Below, piece by piece: positions 7,040 through 8,985 of a stretch of DNA of 8,985 nucleotides. The stretch's first letter is position 1; each line of letters opens with the position of its first letter. The stretch is from the NCBI GenBank assembly GCA_023253875.1, contig JALRFC010000056.1, positions 1-8,985 on the forward strand, read 5' to 3'. The translations under genes and the position numbers were made by a program. The stretch is from Candidatus Kapaibacterium sp. (lineage in GTDB: Bacteria > Bacteroidota > Ignavibacteria > Kapaibacteriales > UBA961). The notes under the pieces were generated by a model. That model was not told the origin of the DNA. It saw only the letters and a list, made by a program, of their open reading frames with translations, and ran no database searches.

Positions 7040-8985
7040 ATGTCATATGTCTTTGCCAATGAGCGGTATCATACACTTCACGGAGTTGAAGGAAGATTCC
7101 ATGCCGTTCTCGGGGAATTGGTGGAACATGAATCATTTGAATCCTATTCGCTGATCGTACCAACCGGCAGGCGCAAGCGCATGCTGGACAGAATGCTCAC
7201 ACGAACATTATTTAATCGGCATTTCAGGCCCGTGCCTGATTTGCCGATTTTTACGCTTGAACGATTTGCACAAAGTATCTTTTCAACCATCATTCCTCGG
7301 GGAACATATCGCATCATTTCAGATGCATATAGACTCATGCTCTTCGAAGAAGCAATGGAAACGGTGAATCTTTCTTTTTACCGTGGACTAAGCGATCATC
7401 TTTCAAGACAAACCATCGAAAAATGCGCCGAGATACTCTATGGTTTACGCAAAGATGGTATTACAGCAGATGCACTCTCAATCGAATTACAATCCCCTGA
7501 TCCACGTTCCATGCATGGCATTCATGATATCAATCGAATTCATGATTTGTCCTTGATTTTGGCAGAATATGAATCCATACTTAAGCGTGAATGTGTTCTG
7601 GATTATCCAGCTTTGCTTTCACTCATCACAGAGCAGATACTCAAAGAACCGGATTCGATACTAGATTATGGGATCATCATCATGGATGGGTTCTCGGAAT
7701 TCACTGAACCTGAATGGAAATTCTTGGATGCACTCGAACGCTCACATGCACCATTTGCATGTTTCCTCGAATATGATCCGGAGAATGGTCCGCTATTTGG
7801 AAATTTTGATGAAACATTTTCCAAACTAGGAAATACAGGCTTCAAACCCCATAATATGAATGCAGATGATGGAGTGCATACTGCATTGCATGATCATTTA
7901 CGACATCATCTTTTTTCCGGTAGAAGACCAATCGCTTCCCCAGCTTTCAAAGAACCATTTACAATACTGGAATGTATGCATCCACAAAGTGAAGTGGATG
8001 CAATTGCTCGATATGTAAAATGGATGCATATTGAACATGCAACACCTCTCAGCGATATAGTCATAGCCATGCGTAATCCGGAACAATATTCAGGATTATT
8101 CAGAGAGATATTTCCTCTGCATGGATTGCCGGTTAATATCACGGATAGACCTAAACTTCCAACATCTCCCGTCATAACAGCTGTTTTTCTTTTATTTGAT
8201 TTCATTCGACACTCTTGCAGAATAGAAGATATCCGGAATATCCTCATGAGTCCGTATATCATACTTCCTTCAATCAAAAAATCTACAAAACTCCTGGAAT
8301 CATTTGAGCATGTCATCAAAGCAATGCGTATCAAAGGTGGCCGAGGAATGAGAGAATGGGATAAAGCGCTGAATTCCTATCAACGCATGCTTCGAGACCG
8401 AGAACGTGACATAATCATACAGATGAGACCTGATCGAGATGCTTTGAAACAATTGGAACGAAGACATGAGGAAGTAGCGCTTGTTCAGGAAGTCCTCCAT
8501 ACATTGGAACAGCTCTTACCTTCTCAAGAATCACTGATGAGTCCTGATATCGCCATGAAACAATTGCAGGATATCATTCAATCTTGTGGTATAATGGATA
8601 CACTTGAATCACTTTCAAGACATCAACAGTATGATGCAAGCATTGATATCCATCAGACCTCTTCAGAATTATTGGAAAGAGATGTACGAGCACTTCGTAT
8701 GCTGTATCAATTGATGGATGAATATGCACGATTACGAATGCACAGAAATCCACATGTACATTCTTCTCTGAAGGTACATTTGGATAGACTGACTTCCATC
8801 GTACAAGGATCTCAATTTCAAATTCGGGAAAAGCCGGGTACGGGAATTACTGTTACATCAATGGAACAGATTAGAGAATTGGAATATTCCACGATTATTC
8901 TCTGTGGGATGTATGAAGGTTCTTCTCCACTGGCATATACTGCCGATTCATTTATGGGTAGAGAATTGCCTGATTCCGAAGAACG
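7040..8985 (+). CDS. AddB/RexB-like helicase-nuclease subunit, 3' end outside window
   Basis: Open frame of 648 codons from the ATG at 7040 to the window edge, with no stop. It resembles the AddB/RexB group (PD-(D/E)XK nuclease family proteins), which pairs with an AddA-type helicase to process DNA double-strand ends for recombination. Visible signs are the N-terminal SLIVPTGRRKRMLDRML (residues 38-54) where a Walker A would lie, IIIMDGFSEFTEPE (212-225), a domain-2 stretch SEVDAIARYVKWM (317 on) followed by IVIAMRN and LPVNITD, and IRELEYSTIILCGMYEGSSP (611-630), the counterpart of the AddB motif before the nuclease part. There is no GxxGxGK[ST], so ATP binding is probably lost here, as in several AddB-like lineages. 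Relatives run to roughly 900-1000 residues; the nuclease domain and any iron-sulphur cysteines lie beyond the window. An in-frame TAA at 7031 limits the start to 7040. No Shine-Dalgarno sequence is visible. Confidence 0.82.
   Translation, partial: MSYVFANERYHTLHGVEGRFHAVLGELVEHESFESYSLIVPTGRRKRMLDRMLTRTLFNRHFRPVPDLPIFTLERFAQSIFSTIIPRGTYRIISDAYRLMLFEEAMETVNLSFYRGLSDHLSRQTIEKCAEILYGLRKDGITADALSIELQSPDPRSMHGIHDINRIHDLSLILAEYESILKRECVLDYPALLSLITEQILKEPDSILDYGIIIMDGFSEFTEPEWKFLDALERSHAPFACFLEYDPENGPLFGNFDETFSKLGNTGFKPHNMNADDGVHTALHDHLRHHLFSGRRPIASPAFKEPFTILECMHPQSEVDAIARYVKWMHIEHATPLSDIVIAMRNPEQYSGLFREIFPLHGLPVNITDRPKLPTSPVITAVFLLFDFIRHSCRIEDIRNILMSPYIILPSIKKSTKLLESFEHVIKAMRIKGGRGMREWDKALNSYQRMLRDRERDIIIQMRPDRDALKQLERRHEEVALVQEVLHTLEQLLPSQESLMSPDIAMKQLQDIIQSCGIMDTLESLSRHQQYDASIDIHQTSSELLERDVRALRMLYQLMDEYARLRMHRNPHVHSSLKVHLDRLTSIVQGSQFQIREKPGTGITVTSMEQIRELEYSTIILCGMYEGSSPLAYTADSFMGRELPDSEE

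Noticed and set aside
7906..8334. Antisense open frame of 142 codons inside the AddB-like gene
   Set aside because: The + strand frame is continuous for 648 codons with family motifs on both sides; the antisense reading has none.
1..8985. A new defence system, CRISPR array, insertion sequence or tRNA
   Set aside because: No spaced direct repeats, transposase, terminal inverted repeats, cloverleaf or defence-type gene cluster is visible; the AddB-like gene is best explained as housekeeping recombination repair.

Overview
The window reads as part of an AT-rich bacterial chromosome with every gene on the + strand. The best guess for the host is the Bacteroidota/Chlorobiota side of the tree (Ignavibacteria or Kapabacteria-like). 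The hints are the rpsO-pnp pair, a PNPase KH loop reading GPGG, an RGG-rich PNPase tail, several genes with weak or no Shine-Dalgarno sequence, and a paired mini-hairpin repeat of a style I associate with Bacteroidota genomes. This placement is inference; no rRNA or other decisive marker is present.

Left part (1-2855): rpsO (ribosomal protein S15) ends in a clean intrinsic terminator. It is followed by a structured pnp leader and then pnp (polynucleotide phosphorylase), which ends in a second clean terminator. The leader holds a near-perfect 19-bp stem-loop, 60 nt upstream of the pnp start codon. This matches the layout of the enterobacterial pnp leader, where RNase III and PNPase act together in autoregulation. 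The PNPase carries a roughly 70-residue Arg/Asp/Gly-rich tail built from short tandem repeats.

Middle and right part (2856-8985): a short repeat with two GC-rich mini-hairpins precedes four tandem genes. These encode a membrane-anchored DUF3179 protein, a half-size ABC exporter, an SPFH/band-7 membrane protein and the N-terminal two thirds of an AddB/RexB-like helicase-nuclease subunit. The last gene is open to the right edge and has no stop in the window. No convincing terminator separates these four genes, so they may be partly co-transcribed, but their functions do not form one recognisable pathway.

I found no tRNA, rRNA, CRISPR array, insertion sequence or recognisable defence island. 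The AddB-like protein belongs to double-strand break repair (RecBCD/AddAB type), which is housekeeping. The most interesting items are the pnp leader RNA, the PNPase tail, the mini-hairpin repeat that creates a false N-terminus on the DUF3179 gene, and the uncharacterised DUF3179 protein itself. No stretch longer than about 200 bases lacks a gene.
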